Below, piece by piece: positions 37,648 through 47,938 of a DNA stretch of 64,000 bases. The stretch is from Listeria welshimeri serovar 6b str. SLCC5334 (GTDB lineage Bacteria > Bacillota > Bacilli > Lactobacillales > Listeriaceae). Below the pieces are notes generated by a model. That model was not told the origin of the DNA. It made no database searches and worked only from the letters and a program-made list of their open reading frames with translations. A program made the position numbers and the translations under genes. Numbering within the stretch: position 1 is the first letter of the stretch; every line of letters begins with the position of its first letter. The stretch is from NCBI RefSeq assembly GCF_000060285.1, contig NC_008555.1:558001-622000 (forward strand), in the 5' to 3' direction.

Positions 37648-38061
37648 ATGACACAATTTTTAAAGCTATTTTTAACGAGTGCGCTAGTATTCTTGGTTTT
37701 TGACCTTTTTTGGTTACTCGTAGCTTCTAAGAAAATGTATCAACAATTTATTGGGGAGTTAATGGGAGATGTTCGAATTGCTCCAGCAGTAATTTTCTAT
37801 CTAATTTACGTCGTGGGAGTTACTTTTTTTGTCTTACTTCCTGGGACAGAGAAAGGTAGCTTAGGTTATGTGATTTTAGCTGGCGCATTATTTGGATTAG
37901 TTTGCTATGCTACGTATGATTTAACCAATTTAGCGACATTAAAAGATTGGCCAATTACGATGACAGTAATTGATTTGATTTGGGGAACAGCAGTAACAAC
38001 TGTAACTTCTGTCATTGTTTACTTTATTAATCTTCATTTCTTCTCGGGGGCAGGTTCATAA
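37648..38061 (+). CDS. DUF2177 family membrane protein
   Basis: 137 residues with four hydrophobic segments; FLVFDLFWLLVASKKMYQQ and YATYDLTNLATLKDWP are conserved DUF2177 motifs. The function is unknown. Its stop codon overlaps the start of the kinase/DegV fusion gene (TAATG), so the products are made together. The cluster with the fatty-acid-binding fusion and a DUF1295 protein hints at lipid-related metabolism, which is inference. Confidence 0.85.
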   Translation: MTQFLKLFLTSALVFLVFDLFWLLVASKKMYQQFIGELMGDVRIAPAVIFYLIYVVGVTFFVLLPGTEKGSLGYVILAGALFGLVCYATYDLTNLATLKDWPITMTVIDLIWGTAVTTVTSVIVYFINLHFFSGAGS

Positions 38062-39830
38062 TGATGGAGTCCGAGAGCAGACGTCTTTTACAAAGTATGC
38101 TAAACGGAGCGGCAGAAGTTATTAGTAAAAAAGACGAGCTTAATAGAATAAATGTTTTTCCAGTAGCAGATGGCGATACTGGTAGTAATCTGGCTTCTTT
38201 AATGCAAGCGATTATTGATAATGTTGCGCCAAAGGAATACTCCACAAAAGAATTACTAGAGGAAGTTGCAAATGCTGCACTTATTGGAGCACGAGGCAAT
38301 TCTGGGATGATTTTTGCCCAATACTTAACTGCGGTTGCAGAAAGTTATCATCATTTGGAATCAACTTTTGAAGGATTAGTTCAAGCATTTCAAAAAGCGG
38401 TCCATAAAGCATATGACGCCTTACTAGATCCGAAAGAAGGTACCATTTTGTCAGTGATGAAAGCTTGGTCTGAGGCTCTTGCGGGGTCATATGAGCAAGA
38501 GCGTTCTTTTCCACAATCGTTGTTAAATGCGCAAGTAGTGGCTGAGAAGGCGTTAATTAATACAGAATTTCAAATGCCTATTTTACGGAAAAATCGCTTA
38601 GTAGATTCGGGCGCTAAAGGTTTTTATTACTTTATTGCTGGTTTAACAAATGCTTATTGTGGTGAAGCTGTTTCGATTCCTGTAAGTTTTTCGGAAAAGA
38701 AAGATATCATTCAACCTAGCCATTTTGAAACGAATGAACCGCTATATCGCTATTGTTCCGAATTTATCATCAAACAAGCGTCCATCTCACAACAAACATT
38801 ACGTGAAGTTCTTGCTTCTAAAGGTGATTCTCTAGTGATTGCAGGTAATGAAAAACAAATTAAAATTCATATTCATACAAATGAACCTCAAGAAGTTTTA
38901 CGTTTATTATCTGCATATGGCGTGATGACTTATCAAAAAGTAGATGATATGAAACTTCAATATGAAGTAACAAAAGCACCTCGCGCAAAAATTGCTATCG
39001 TAACAGATTCCATTGCTGATTTACCAGAAAAATTTTTACTGGACCATCAAGTGCATGTGTTGCCAATGAACATTTTAGCAGGGGAAGAAAGTTTTCTTGA
39101 TAAATTAACTGTCGGACCAGCAATGATGAAAGAAAAGCTAGAACAACAGTGGAAAATGAGTACAGCCCAACCAACAATACGGTCAGTGGATGCGCTACTC
39201 TCATTTTTAGAAAATAAATATGAACATGTACTAGTTATCACCGTCGCATCTAAGTTAAGTGGAACGTATCAATTAGTTAAACAACGAATACAAGGACGTA
39301 ACTTATCTTCCAAATGGATACAAGTCATTGATTCAAGATTAAATTCTGTTGCTGAAGGGCTTTTAGTAAAGCAAGCAGTAGAATTAATAGAAATTGGTGA
39401 ATCATTTGAAAAAGTGACGCAAAAGGTAAAACAATTGATTGAATCGTCATTTATCTATGTGGCAGTGGCAGATTTGTCGCCCATGGTGCAATCCGGTAGA
39501 ATTCCGCGCGTTTTAGGAAAGATAGCGCAAAAATTGTCTTTACATCCGATTGTTAGCTTAGATGAATCTGGGAACGGAAAATTAATAGGTGTATCTTTTA
39601 GTCAAAAACAAAGTATGAAAAAAATAATTAAAAAAGTAACAAAACTACAACTTAAAGAGCTTGCTGTTACACATGTTTGCTCTATAAATGATGCGAAACT
39701 TTGGCAGAAGCAACTTGAAAAAGAAACAGGTCGAAATAGCTATCTTGTAGATAGTTCGGCTGCAATTGCGATTAGCGCCGGACTGGGAAGTGTCGCAGTC
39801 GCTGGCATTAAAGAGGAGGAAACAATATGA
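38061..39830 (+). CDS. DhaL/FakA-type kinase fused to DegV (FakB-like) domain
   Basis: 589 residues. The N-terminal DhaL/DAK2 domain has [14 protein letters not shown] (about residues 30-43), GARGNSGMI and [11 protein letters not shown], the nucleotide and Mg2+ motifs of FakA. A FakA-like middle domain follows ([21 protein letters not shown]). From about residue 312 a DegV domain begins ([34 protein letters not shown]) in the place of FakA's C-terminal domain. FakA phosphorylates fatty acids presented by separate DegV proteins (FakB); here both may be one chain. Related Listeria protein: lmo0590. Confidence 0.85.
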   Translation: MMESESRRLLQSMLNGAAEVISKKDELNRINVFPVADGDTGSNLASLMQAIIDNVAPKEYSTKELLEEVANAALIGARGNSGMIFAQYLTAVAESYHHLESTFEGLVQAFQKAVHKAYDALLDPKEGTILSVMKAWSEALAGSYEQERSFPQSLLNAQVVAEKALINTEFQMPILRKNRLVDSGAKGFYYFIAGLTNAYCGEAVSIPVSFSEKKDIIQPSHFETNEPLYRYCSEFIIKQASISQQTLREVLASKGDSLVIAGNEKQIKIHIHTNEPQEVLRLLSAYGVMTYQKVDDMKLQYEVTKAPRAKIAIVTDSIADLPEKFLLDHQVHVLPMNILAGEESFLDKLTVGPAMMKEKLEQQWKMSTAQPTIRSVDALLSFLENKYEHVLVITVASKLSGTYQLVKQRIQGRNLSSKWIQVIDSRLNSVAEGLLVKQAVELIEIGESFEKVTQKVKQLIESSFIYVAVADLSPMVQSGRIPRVLGKIAQKLSLHPIVSLDESGNGKLIGVSFSQKQSMKKIIKKVTKLQLKELAVTHVCSINDAKLWQKQLEKETGRNSYLVDSSAAIAISAGLGSVAVAGIKEEETI

Positions 39831-40600
39831 TGTACTGGATAGTAGCTCTTGCTTTACTTGTTTATTTTGTACTCTGGTTTATTATTTCAAAAGTGAAAGG
39901 TAAGTATTCCTTAGTAGATATTGCTTGGGGCGGAGGATTCGTCGTGGTTGCATGGACAGGTTTTTTAACTACGTTTAGTATCACTGCCCAAAGTATCACC
40001 ATTCTTATTTTAGTCACTTTGTGGGGTGTACGTTTATTTTGGCATCTAGCTCGTAGAAATTGGAATAAGCCTGAAGATTATCGTTATGTAAATATGCGCA
40101 AACGATGGGGAACCACATTAGTTAATTTAAAGGCCTTTTTAAATGTATTTGTATTACAAGGGGTATTATTGTTTATTATTGCTTTACCAATTACACATAC
40201 TTTTGCTAATGAAAGTGTAGACTTTGCATGGTGGCAAATCCTTGGAATTATTCTCTGGATTATTGGTTTCATTTTTGAAGTTGGTGGCGATCGTCAACTC
40301 GAAAACTTCAAAAAAAATCCAGCTAATAAAGGAAAATTACTGACAACCGGTTTTTGGTCAGCTACAAGACATCCAAATTATTTTGGAGAAGCGCTTAGTT
40401 GGTGGGGTGTATTTTTAGTTGCATTAACGCAAATGACAGATATTTGGTTAATTATTAGTCCTGTAGTAATCACATTATTGCTATTGTTTGTTTCAGGAGT
40501 TCCTTTACTTGAAAAAAAATATCAAGATAGAGAAGACTTTAAAGCTTATGCAAATAAAACATCTAAATTTTTCCCGTTTTTAGGAAAAAAAGGTTTATAA
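39827..40600 (+). CDS. DUF1295 family membrane protein (steroid-reductase/ICMT-like)
   Basis: 257 residues, seven or so hydrophobic segments. The C-terminal motif [22 protein letters not shown] is the DUF1295/isoprenylcysteine methyltransferase-like signature that binds a cofactor (NADPH or SAM). The start ATGATG overlaps the stop of the upstream fusion gene. It may modify a lipid substrate handled by its neighbours; no substrate is known. Confidence 0.85.
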   Translation: MMYWIVALALLVYFVLWFIISKVKGKYSLVDIAWGGGFVVVAWTGFLTTFSITAQSITILILVTLWGVRLFWHLARRNWNKPEDYRYVNMRKRWGTTLVNLKAFLNVFVLQGVLLFIIALPITHTFANESVDFAWWQILGIILWIIGFIFEVGGDRQLENFKKNPANKGKLLTTGFWSATRHPNYFGEALSWWGVFLVALTQMTDIWLIISPVVITLLLLFVSGVPLLEKKYQDREDFKAYANKTSKFFPFLGKKGL

Positions 40601-40724
40601 AATAGTACTTACATTTCAATAATGTTATTAATTGCTATTTGCCTTCTAAAACGAGTAAAATAAGCAATAGGCATGATAAAACATTCCTAAGTACAATACT
40701 TGATAAGCGGAAGGGGTATAACAG

Positions 40725-41267
40725 ATGAAAAAAGAAAAAACAGTCTTAATTATGAATTTTGATGAGGAAAGTATTTCTTATCAAGCATTTTCTGAAATGA
40801 AAAGATTACATGAAGAACGCAAAATCATCGGTTATCAAATGGCAGTTGTAAAACATGAGCCAGGCAACAAACTTGTTGCACAAGATTTTCTTGACTTTAC
40901 TGGTGCCGATAAAAATATGAAAGACAGCCTTATTGGTATGCTAATTGGTATTTTAGGCGGACCATTCGGTATTTTAATTGGTTGGATGGTTGGTGCTATC
41001 GTTGGTTCTATGCAAGATGCTGGCGAAGTGAAAAATGCACTAACTGTATTTGAAAGAACGCTAAAAACAATTCCTGAAGGTTCTACAGGCCTTATTCTAA
41101 TCGCTACAGAGCAAGAACTAGCGAATGTAAATGATGTTGCAATGGATGAACTACACGGCCGTGTTCAACGTATGGACGAAGCTATCGTAGCGCAAGAAAT
41201 TAAAAGCGCTCAAGAAACAGAAGGAAAAGCAAAAGATTCCGCGAAAAAACATTGGTTCAACAAATAA
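40725..41267 (+). CDS. DUF1269 domain-containing membrane-associated protein
   Basis: 180 residues with an N-terminal soluble domain (KTVLIMNFDEESISYQAFSEM), a Gly-rich hydrophobic hairpin (about 66-92, GMLIGILGGPFGILIGWMVGAIVGSM) and a charged C-terminus. This layout matches DUF1269 proteins, often stress-induced and of unknown function. It has GGAAGGGG before the ATG and its own terminator. Confidence 0.78.
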   Translation: MKKEKTVLIMNFDEESISYQAFSEMKRLHEERKIIGYQMAVVKHEPGNKLVAQDFLDFTGADKNMKDSLIGMLIGILGGPFGILIGWMVGAIVGSMQDAGEVKNALTVFERTLKTIPEGSTGLILIATEQELANVNDVAMDELHGRVQRMDEAIVAQEIKSAQETEGKAKDSAKKHWFNK

Positions 41268-41279
41268 AATCATTTCATC

Positions 41280-41307
41280 GAGGACAGAGTAATCTGTCCT
41301 CTTTTTG
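41280..41307 (+). terminator. Intrinsic terminator of the DUF1269 gene
   Basis: GAGGACAGA-GTAA-TCTGTCCTC followed by TTTTT. Confidence 0.9.
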
Positions 41308-41331
41308 TTTTAATAAGGGTGAATAGGGGAA
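41307..41331 (+). promoter_or_regulatory. Possible sigma-B promoter upstream of the FNT channel gene
   Basis: GTTT at 41307-41310 and GGGGAA at 41326-41331 with a 15-base spacer approximate the GTTT/GGGWAT pattern of sigma-B. The L. monocytogenes homologue lmo0593 is a known sigma-B regulon member, which supports but does not prove it. Confidence 0.4.
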
Positions 41332-41489
41332 ATAAACAACATAAAATAGACTTATAGAAACTTTTTTCAAGATGGTAACGCTTAACTCATTTTTATTTTC
41401 TGAAAACTATTTGCATCAAATTAAAAACATGCTACAATAAACAAGTTGTGAATTTCACAAGAAAATTTTTTGTCTGGAGATGAAATAAT

Positions 41490-42290
41490 TTGGATGTTGA
41501 AAATAGTCCATTAATGCAGAAAATTGATTATAGTACGCGCAAAAAAATTGATTTAGTAAATAATAGTGTTCTTCGTTATATTGTGCGCGCAATGTTAGCA
41601 TGTTTATTCTTAACGCTAGGGACTGCGGTCGCTGTGATGATTGGTGATAAAGTGGATCATTTCGCACCAGGCCTTGGTAAAATCACTTATGCATTTATGT
41701 TTAGTTGGTCGCTCGTAATGATTATTTATATGAATGCTGAGCTTGGAACTTCGAACATGATGTATATGACAACTGGTGTCTACCAAAAAATTGTTAAACC
41801 TGGAAAAGCATTACAAATTTTAATGCTTTGTGTTGTTTGTAATTTATTTGGAGGAATTCTTGCAGGGTATTTAGTTTCCCTTACTTCTGTTTTCCATAAT
41901 CTGCCAGCTGATCATTTCTTGTTTACGGCAGTTAGCGGTAAATTAGAAAAAGAACCATTACAAATTTTTGTAGAAGGTATTTTCGCCAATATTGTTGTAA
42001 ATACCGCTGTGCTTTGTACGCTCCGAATGAAAGATGACGCTGGTAAAGTCATTGCGATGATTTTTATTATTTTCATCTTTGCATTCTTAGGATTTGAGCA
42101 CGTTATCGCCAACTTTTCTTCATTCTCATTAGCATTTTTCGCTTCTGGCGGAACACTTGCTGCCATGACGGTTGGAAATGTAACTGTCAATTTAGTACTT
42201 GCTTTACTTGGGAATTTTGTAGGTGGTGGCCTTGTCATCGGACTCGGCTATGCTTGGCTTAATCGAACGAAATCAATCTATAAAGACTAA
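41490..42290 (+). CDS. Formate/nitrite transporter (FNT) family channel
   Basis: 266 residues with a TTG start after TGGAGATG. Six hydrophobic segments typical of the pentameric FNT fold; ELGTSNMMYMTTG in the second third and NFVGGGLVIGLGYAWLN at the end match FNT family motifs. It passes formate, nitrite or related anions across the membrane; the exact anion is not assignable. In Listeria this gene (lmo0593) is general-stress regulated. Confidence 0.85.
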   Translation: MDVENSPLMQKIDYSTRKKIDLVNNSVLRYIVRAMLACLFLTLGTAVAVMIGDKVDHFAPGLGKITYAFMFSWSLVMIIYMNAELGTSNMMYMTTGVYQKIVKPGKALQILMLCVVCNLFGGILAGYLVSLTSVFHNLPADHFLFTAVSGKLEKEPLQIFVEGIFANIVVNTAVLCTLRMKDDAGKVIAMIFIIFIFAFLGFEHVIANFSSFSLAFFASGGTLAAMTVGNVTVNLVLALLGNFVGGGLVIGLGYAWLNRTKSIYKD

Positions 42291-42291
42291 T

Positions 42292-42328
42292 AAAAAAGTT
42301 ACCTCGGATATTTTCGAGGTAACTTTTT

Positions 42329-42330
<2 letters not shown>
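42292..42330. terminator. Bidirectional intrinsic terminator
   Basis: AAGTTACCTCG / CGAGGTAACTT with A- and T-runs, between the convergent FNT and metX genes. Confidence 0.9.
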
Positions 42331-43441
<1,111 letters not shown>

Positions 43442-43451
43442 TCACTTCCTC

Positions 43452-44729
43452 CTAAATTTGCTCTAGTGCTTTCGTCAAATCTTGAATGATATCATCTGCA
43501 TTTTCGATTCCGATAGACAAGCGAATAGATTCTGGTTTTACTCCAGCTGTTAATTGTTGCTCTTCGTTTAATTGTTGATGTGTTGTGGATGCAGGGTGAA
43601 TAATTAGCGATTTTGCATCACCAACATTCGCTAAATGCGAGAATAATTCGACGGACTCAATAACTTTTTTTCCAGCCTCATAACCACCTTTTACTCCAAA
43701 AGTGAAAATTGACCCTGGACCTTTTGGTAAATATTTTTGCGCTAAATCGTAATATTTATTATCTTTTAAGGCTGGATAGTTCACCCAAGCTACTTTTGGA
43801 TGATCATTTAAGAAATTGGCTACTTGTTTGGCATTTTTCACGTGTTGCGTAAGACGAAGGGATAATGTTTCTAGACCCAAGATAAGCAAGAAGGCATTGA
43901 AAGGGGAAAGGGCAGCACCAGTGTCACGAAGAAGCGAGACACGCAGTTTGGTAATATAAGCCGCCGCACCAACATCATTTGTATAAGATAAACCGTTGTA
44001 GCTATCATCCGGCACAACTAGCTTTGGAAATTTGCCATTTGCCCAATTAAATTTACCAGAATCAATGACCGCCCCGCCAATCGCAACCCCATGACCACCA
44101 ATAAATTTTGTCGCCGAGTAAACGACAATATCAGCACCAAAATCAAATGGGCGATTTAAATAAGCGGTCGCAAATGTATTATCAATAATAAGTGGGATAT
44201 CGGATGCGTGCGCAATATCCGCTACTTTCTCAATATCCACAATATTAATATCAGGATTTCCAATTGTTTCAATGAATACTGCTTTCGTATTTTCTTTAAT
44301 CGCTTTTTCAAAATTTTCAGGTTCATTTGGGTCAACAAAGGTAACATCAATTCCAAATGTTTTAAATGTATGAGAAAAAAGAGTGTGGGTTCCACCATAA
44401 AGGGTTGCGGCTGCAACAATATGATCACCTGACCCCGCAATATTCAAAATAGAATAAGTAATAGCGGCCATACCAGAAGCAGTTGCAACGGCACCAATAC
44501 CGCCCTCAAGTAAAGTTAATCGTTCTTCTAAAACAGCTGTAGTAGGATTCATAATACGTGTATAAATATTTCCAGTTTCTTGTAAACCAAATAAAGCTGC
44601 GGCATGTTCAGGACTATCAAAAGTATACGATGTTGTTTGATAAATCGGTACGGCTCTCGAATGCGTATCGCCGTCTGGTGTATGTCCACCATGTACTTGA
44701 ATTGTCTCAAATTGATACTCATTGCTCAT
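43452..44729 (-). CDS. metY: O-acetylhomoserine sulfhydrylase (aminocarboxypropyltransferase)
   Basis: 425 residues from ATG 44729 ([15 protein letters not shown]), with AAAAGGAG upstream. It is a PLP enzyme of the Cys/Met metabolism family: [17 protein letters not shown] at the start, [18 protein letters not shown], and the PLP Lys in [17 protein letters not shown]. Length is that of MetY-type enzymes, longer than cystathionine synthases. It makes homocysteine from O-acetylhomoserine and sulfide. First gene of metY-metX behind the riboswitch. Confidence 0.92.
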   Translation of the reverse strand: MSNEYQFETIQVHGGHTPDGDTHSRAVPIYQTTSYTFDSPEHAAALFGLQETGNIYTRIMNPTTAVLEERLTLLEGGIGAVATASGMAAITYSILNIAGSGDHIVAAATLYGGTHTLFSHTFKTFGIDVTFVDPNEPENFEKAIKENTKAVFIETIGNPDINIVDIEKVADIAHASDIPLIIDNTFATAYLNRPFDFGADIVVYSATKFIGGHGVAIGGAVIDSGKFNWANGKFPKLVVPDDSYNGLSYTNDVGAAAYITKLRVSLLRDTGAALSPFNAFLLILGLETLSLRLTQHVKNAKQVANFLNDHPKVAWVNYPALKDNKYYDLAQKYLPKGPGSIFTFGVKGGYEAGKKVIESVELFSHLANVGDAKSLIIHPASTTHQQLNEEQQLTAGVKPESIRLSIGIENADDIIQDLTKALEQI

Positions 44730-44772
44730 AAAAACCACTCCTTTTAATATGTATTTATCAGTAAATCCAATC

Positions 44773-44933
44773 AAAAAACCTCCCTAGCAGTATATAAGCC
44801 GCCAGAGAGGATAGAATTTCCTAAACTTGGATTTCCGACTTATCTTTCAGAATATACTGCTGGAATTAGCACCGTGAAAATTTTCCGGTTGCTAAGGCTT
44901 CAAAGGGCCAGTCCCTCCACCTTTCGTGATAAG
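44773..44933 (-). ncRNA. SAM-I (S-box) riboswitch with terminator
   Basis: On the minus strand, P1 arms CTTATC (44928-44933) and GATAAG (44839-44844) enclose the S-box core: GAGGGACTGGCCC, TGAAGCCTTAGCAACC and GGTGCTAATTCCAGCA. Downstream a 10-bp terminator stem CCTCTCTGGC / GCTAGGGAGG (44781-44810) precedes TTTTTT. An alternative pairing GCAGTATAT (44852-44860) with ATATACTGC (44787-44795) looks like the antiterminator. High SAM should switch metY-metX off. The rest of gap 44730-45170 is ordinary leader and the DUF308 promoter region. Confidence 0.95.
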
Positions 44934-45070
44934 AAAATACTATTAAATTAAGTTATATAATACGCTGGTTGAAAAGAATTGTCAACTATCGATGTGAATG
45001 AAATTGTGAAATATATTATGAAAATTTTGTGACGAATAATCCTTTAAATGAAATAAGTAAGTCAAAAAGG

Positions 45071-45096
45071 GTTTTAATTTTCTTTTTTTAGGTTAT
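45071..45096 (+). promoter_or_regulatory. Possible sigma-B promoter of the HdeD-like gene
   Basis: GTTT (45071-45074) and GGTTAT (45091-45096), spacer 16, resemble the sigma-B pattern with one mismatch in the -10. The homologue lmo0596 is a strong sigma-B target in L. monocytogenes. Confidence 0.45.
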
Positions 45097-45170
45097 TATA
45101 GTTAAGACTAATAATATTTCATCAAAAGTGGGGTTGAATTAGGACAAACAAAAGGGAGTTGAAATAATAA

Positions 45171-45698
45171 ATGAAGACTTTTACACGAATTCTTGTTTTA
45201 CTAGCAGGAATTGCAATGATTGTACTTGGAATTTGGTTCTTATTCCATCCGGGGATTTCTCTATTAACCTCGACATTAATGATTGGATTCTTATTACTGA
45301 TTTCTGGTATTTTCCACACAATCTCTTATTTCTCAGACAGAAAATCACAAAATGTTTCTGGTTGGGTACTAGCTGACGGAATTTTATCCATCTTACTAGG
45401 TTTCTTGCTATTATTTAATGAATTTGAGGGAACGTTAACACTTGTATTACTTTTTGGTATGTGGGTACTGTTTGCTGGTATTATGCGTACAATTGGCGCG
45501 TTTACTGCCAAACAAAATAATGTACAAGGTTGGGGTTGGATCCTAACAGTTGGTATTATTGGTATCATTGTTGGATTTATCGCTCTCTTCAATCCAGTTA
45601 TATCAGCAATTGGAATAGTACTTATCGTTGCAATTTTCTTTATTGTTCAAGGTATCGGAGCAATTGCAACATTCTTCTTTATTGGTAAAAATAATTAA
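45171..45698 (+). CDS. HdeD family (DUF308) membrane protein
   Basis: 175 residues with six hydrophobic segments arranged as three repeated hairpins, each with an ILLGxxLLF/IVGFIALFNP-like motif (DUF308). HdeD is acid-stress related in E. coli. In Listeria the homologue is a general-stress gene. The start follows AAAGGGAG. No partner gene is coupled. Confidence 0.85.
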   Translation: MKTFTRILVLLAGIAMIVLGIWFLFHPGISLLTSTLMIGFLLLISGIFHTISYFSDRKSQNVSGWVLADGILSILLGFLLLFNEFEGTLTLVLLFGMWVLFAGIMRTIGAFTAKQNNVQGWGWILTVGIIGIIVGFIALFNPVISAIGIVLIVAIFFIVQGIGAIATFFFIGKNN

Positions 45699-45700
45699 GA

Positions 45701-45743
45701 AAAAAAAGCGAAATCAGCGGTTGATGGCTGGTTTCGCTTTTTT
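45701..45743. terminator. Bidirectional intrinsic terminator
   Basis: AAAAGCGAAA.CAGC / GCTG.TTTCGCTTTT hairpin between convergent HdeD-like and DeoR genes. Confidence 0.88.
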
Positions 45744-46521
45744 AAAAAATTAATTCAATTGATTTACTGGTTAAAAATTCTAGCCATTCTTTGGAGGGTT
45801 TTTGATCAGTAATAATACAATTGATTTGGTCGAAATTCATTATTTTTACAAAAGCAACTTTATCAAATTTAGTATGGTCAGCAAGAAGAATCACCTTGGT
45901 GGCTTTTTTTGCCATATTTCGCTTTAAATCACCTTCTGGATCATTAGAATCCGTGATACCATGAGTCATAGAAAGGCTCTTACAACTAAGAAGGGCAATA
46001 TCGGCGTTATAATGTTCCACTGTACTTGCAGAAACGGTGCCAACAAGTGACATGGATTTCGTGCGTAATTCTCCACCAGTAGATATAATTGTAAAAGAAG
46101 AATTGGAGAACTCTTGTAGAGCGATAATTGAATTAGTAATTAATGTTATTTTACTCTTTTGAAGTTGAATTTCTTTTAAGGATTCCAATACAGTAGAGCT
46201 TGTATCAGCCATAATTGTATCACCATCATGAAGTAATTCATTCATTTTTGAAGCGATATTCTTTTTAGCTTCTATATTAATAGCATTTCTTGTTTGATAA
46301 GGTAAGTCTTCATTCGTATGAAGGTTCAGAGTTGCCCCTCCATAAGTACGTGTAACAATACCTTCTTTTTCCATTTTTTCAAAATCTCTTCTGATTGTTT
46401 CTTCCGTCACTTTAAATTCTTCAGCAAGAGTAGAAACGAATGCTTTTTTGTCACGGTATAAGTGATGCATAATTTTTTCTCTACGTTCAAAAGCTAAAAT
46501 ATTAAACATCTCCTTTGCCAT
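45742..46521 (-). CDS. DeoR-family transcriptional regulator
   Basis: About 259 residues. N-terminal HTH (FERREKIMHHLYRDKKAFVSTLAEEFKVTEETIRRDFE) and the GIVTRTYGGA loop, then the ISOCOT-like sugar-phosphate sensing domain with ADTSSTVLE and LLADHTKFDKVAF. I place the start at MAKEMFNILAF; an ATG four codons later is also possible. A TATAAT lies only about 12 bases before 46521, giving a near-leaderless message. Divergent from the alcohol dehydrogenase, its probable target. Confidence 0.88.
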   Translation of the reverse strand: MAKEMFNILAFERREKIMHHLYRDKKAFVSTLAEEFKVTEETIRRDFEKMEKEGIVTRTYGGATLNLHTNEDLPYQTRNAINIEAKKNIASKMNELLHDGDTIMADTSSTVLESLKEIQLQKSKITLITNSIIALQEFSNSSFTIISTGGELRTKSMSLVGTVSASTVEHYNADIALLSCKSLSMTHGITDSNDPEGDLKRNMAKKATKVILLADHTKFDKVAFVKIMNFDQINCIITDQKPSKEWLEFLTSKSIELIF

Positions 46522-46634
46522 TTTTCTTTTATTATAGCCTTTAATCCAACATAAAACCACTTAATTTTGGTAAAGAAAAGCAGACTCATTTTTGTATAAA
46601 GAAGATAAAACAACATTTTAATGCTTTGTTTGTG

Positions 46635-46685
46635 TTGACTTATGTTTGAATTGTCGTTATTATGAAGAAGTAGAAAACGTTTTCA
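46635..46685 (+). promoter_or_regulatory. Promoter and cre (CcpA) site of the alcohol dehydrogenase gene
   Basis: TTGACT (46635-46640) and TATTAT (46658-46663) with a 17-base spacer form a good sigma-A promoter. AGAAAACGTTTTCA (46672-46685) right after the start point matches the cre consensus apart from the first base. CcpA-type repression of this gene by preferred sugars is expected. Confidence 0.75.
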
Positions 46686-46736
46686 AAGTAATGCTATGAT
46701 TTGTGAAAATACGAGCAAATAGGAGGAGAACAGAAA

Positions 46737-47888
46737 ATGACAACACAAGTATTTTATGTGCCAGCAGTTAATTTAATGGGTAGAGGTTGTATATCGGATA
46801 TTGGTGAACATATTCAAGAATTAGGATTTAAAAAAGCACTTTTAGTAACAGATAAGTTTTTAAGTAGTAGCCCAATCTTGGATAAAGTAATTGCGCCATT
46901 AAAAAAAGCGGGAGTCGCATTTTCGATTTTTGATGATGTAAAACCAAATCCAACATGCGAAAACGTCAACCAAGGATTAGCATTTTTGAAAAAAGAGAAT
47001 TGTGATTTTATTATTTCTGTTGGTGGTGGCTCGCCTCAAGATGCTGCTAGTGGAATTAGTATTTTAGCGACAAATGGTGGAGATATGCGTGATTATGAAG
47101 GCGTTCATCAATCTAAGAAAAAAGGATTGCCTGTAGTTGCAATTAATACGACAGCTGGGACATCTGCTGAAATCACGATTAATTATGTCATTACAGATGA
47201 AGACCGTGGTGTAAAAATGGTTTGTGTTGATAAAAATAGTCTTGCACGAATTTCTGTCAATGATCCAGAATTAATGGTGGACAAACCGGCAGCATTAACC
47301 GCAGCAACTGGTATGGATGCACTAACCCATGCTGTTGAAGCATTAGTAACACCAGGTGCATATCCTGTAACCGATGCTACAGCAGTTGCAGCGGTTGAGC
47401 TAATCTTCAATTATTTACCTCGTGCCGTAAAAGATGGCCACGATATCGAAGCAAGAGAACAAATGGTATACGCGATTTTCTTAGGAGGTATGGCTTTCAA
47501 TAATGCGGGACTTGGTTTTGTACATGCGATGGCTCATCAACTTGGTGGAGTGTATGATTTGCCACATGGTGTATGTAATGCAATGCTTCTACCAATTGTA
47601 GAACGTGAAAATGCTAAGCGAGTACCAGAAAAATTCCGCAAAATTGCAAAAGCGATTGGGTTGGATGTGACAAATAAATCCAATCAAGAATGTGCGGATT
47701 ATGCAATTAAAAAAATTCGGGAGTTATCCATTGAAGTAGGTATTCCTGAAAAGTTATCAGAACTGGGTGTAACAGAAGTTGATTTAAATAAATTAGCAGA
47801 TAACTCACTTAAAGATGCCTGTGCTCCAGGAAATCCATTTATGCCTACAAAAGAAGAAACAATCGCAATGTTTAAAGAGATTTTATAA
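46737..47888 (+). CDS. Iron-containing alcohol dehydrogenase (1,3-propanediol/methanol dehydrogenase-like)
   Basis: A 383-residue group III ADH. FIISVGGGSPQDAASGI is the NAD-binding loop; GMDALTHAVEALVTPGAYPVTDA and GFVHAMAHQLGGVYDLPHGVCNAMLLP supply Fe-binding His residues. Members reduce aldehydes or oxidise short alcohols and diols (1,3-propanediol, lactaldehyde, methanol). The substrate is not clear. A DeoR regulator is divergent and a cre site overlaps the start point, so it is probably induced by a sugar-derived signal and repressed by glucose. Confidence 0.92.
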   Translation: MTTQVFYVPAVNLMGRGCISDIGEHIQELGFKKALLVTDKFLSSSPILDKVIAPLKKAGVAFSIFDDVKPNPTCENVNQGLAFLKKENCDFIISVGGGSPQDAASGISILATNGGDMRDYEGVHQSKKKGLPVVAINTTAGTSAEITINYVITDEDRGVKMVCVDKNSLARISVNDPELMVDKPAALTAATGMDALTHAVEALVTPGAYPVTDATAVAAVELIFNYLPRAVKDGHDIEAREQMVYAIFLGGMAFNNAGLGFVHAMAHQLGGVYDLPHGVCNAMLLPIVERENAKRVPEKFRKIAKAIGLDVTNKSNQECADYAIKKIRELSIEVGIPEKLSELGVTEVDLNKLADNSLKDACAPGNPFMPTKEETIAMFKEIL

Positions 47889-47892
47889 TCCA

Positions 47893-47936
47893 ATAAAAAA
47901 GAAGCTATCTAAATCAAATTAGATAGCTTCTTTTTG
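47893..47936. terminator. Bidirectional intrinsic terminator
   Basis: AAGAAGCTATCTAA / TTAGATAGCTTCTT stem with A- and T-runs between convergent genes. Confidence 0.92.
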
Positions 47937-47938
47937 TG

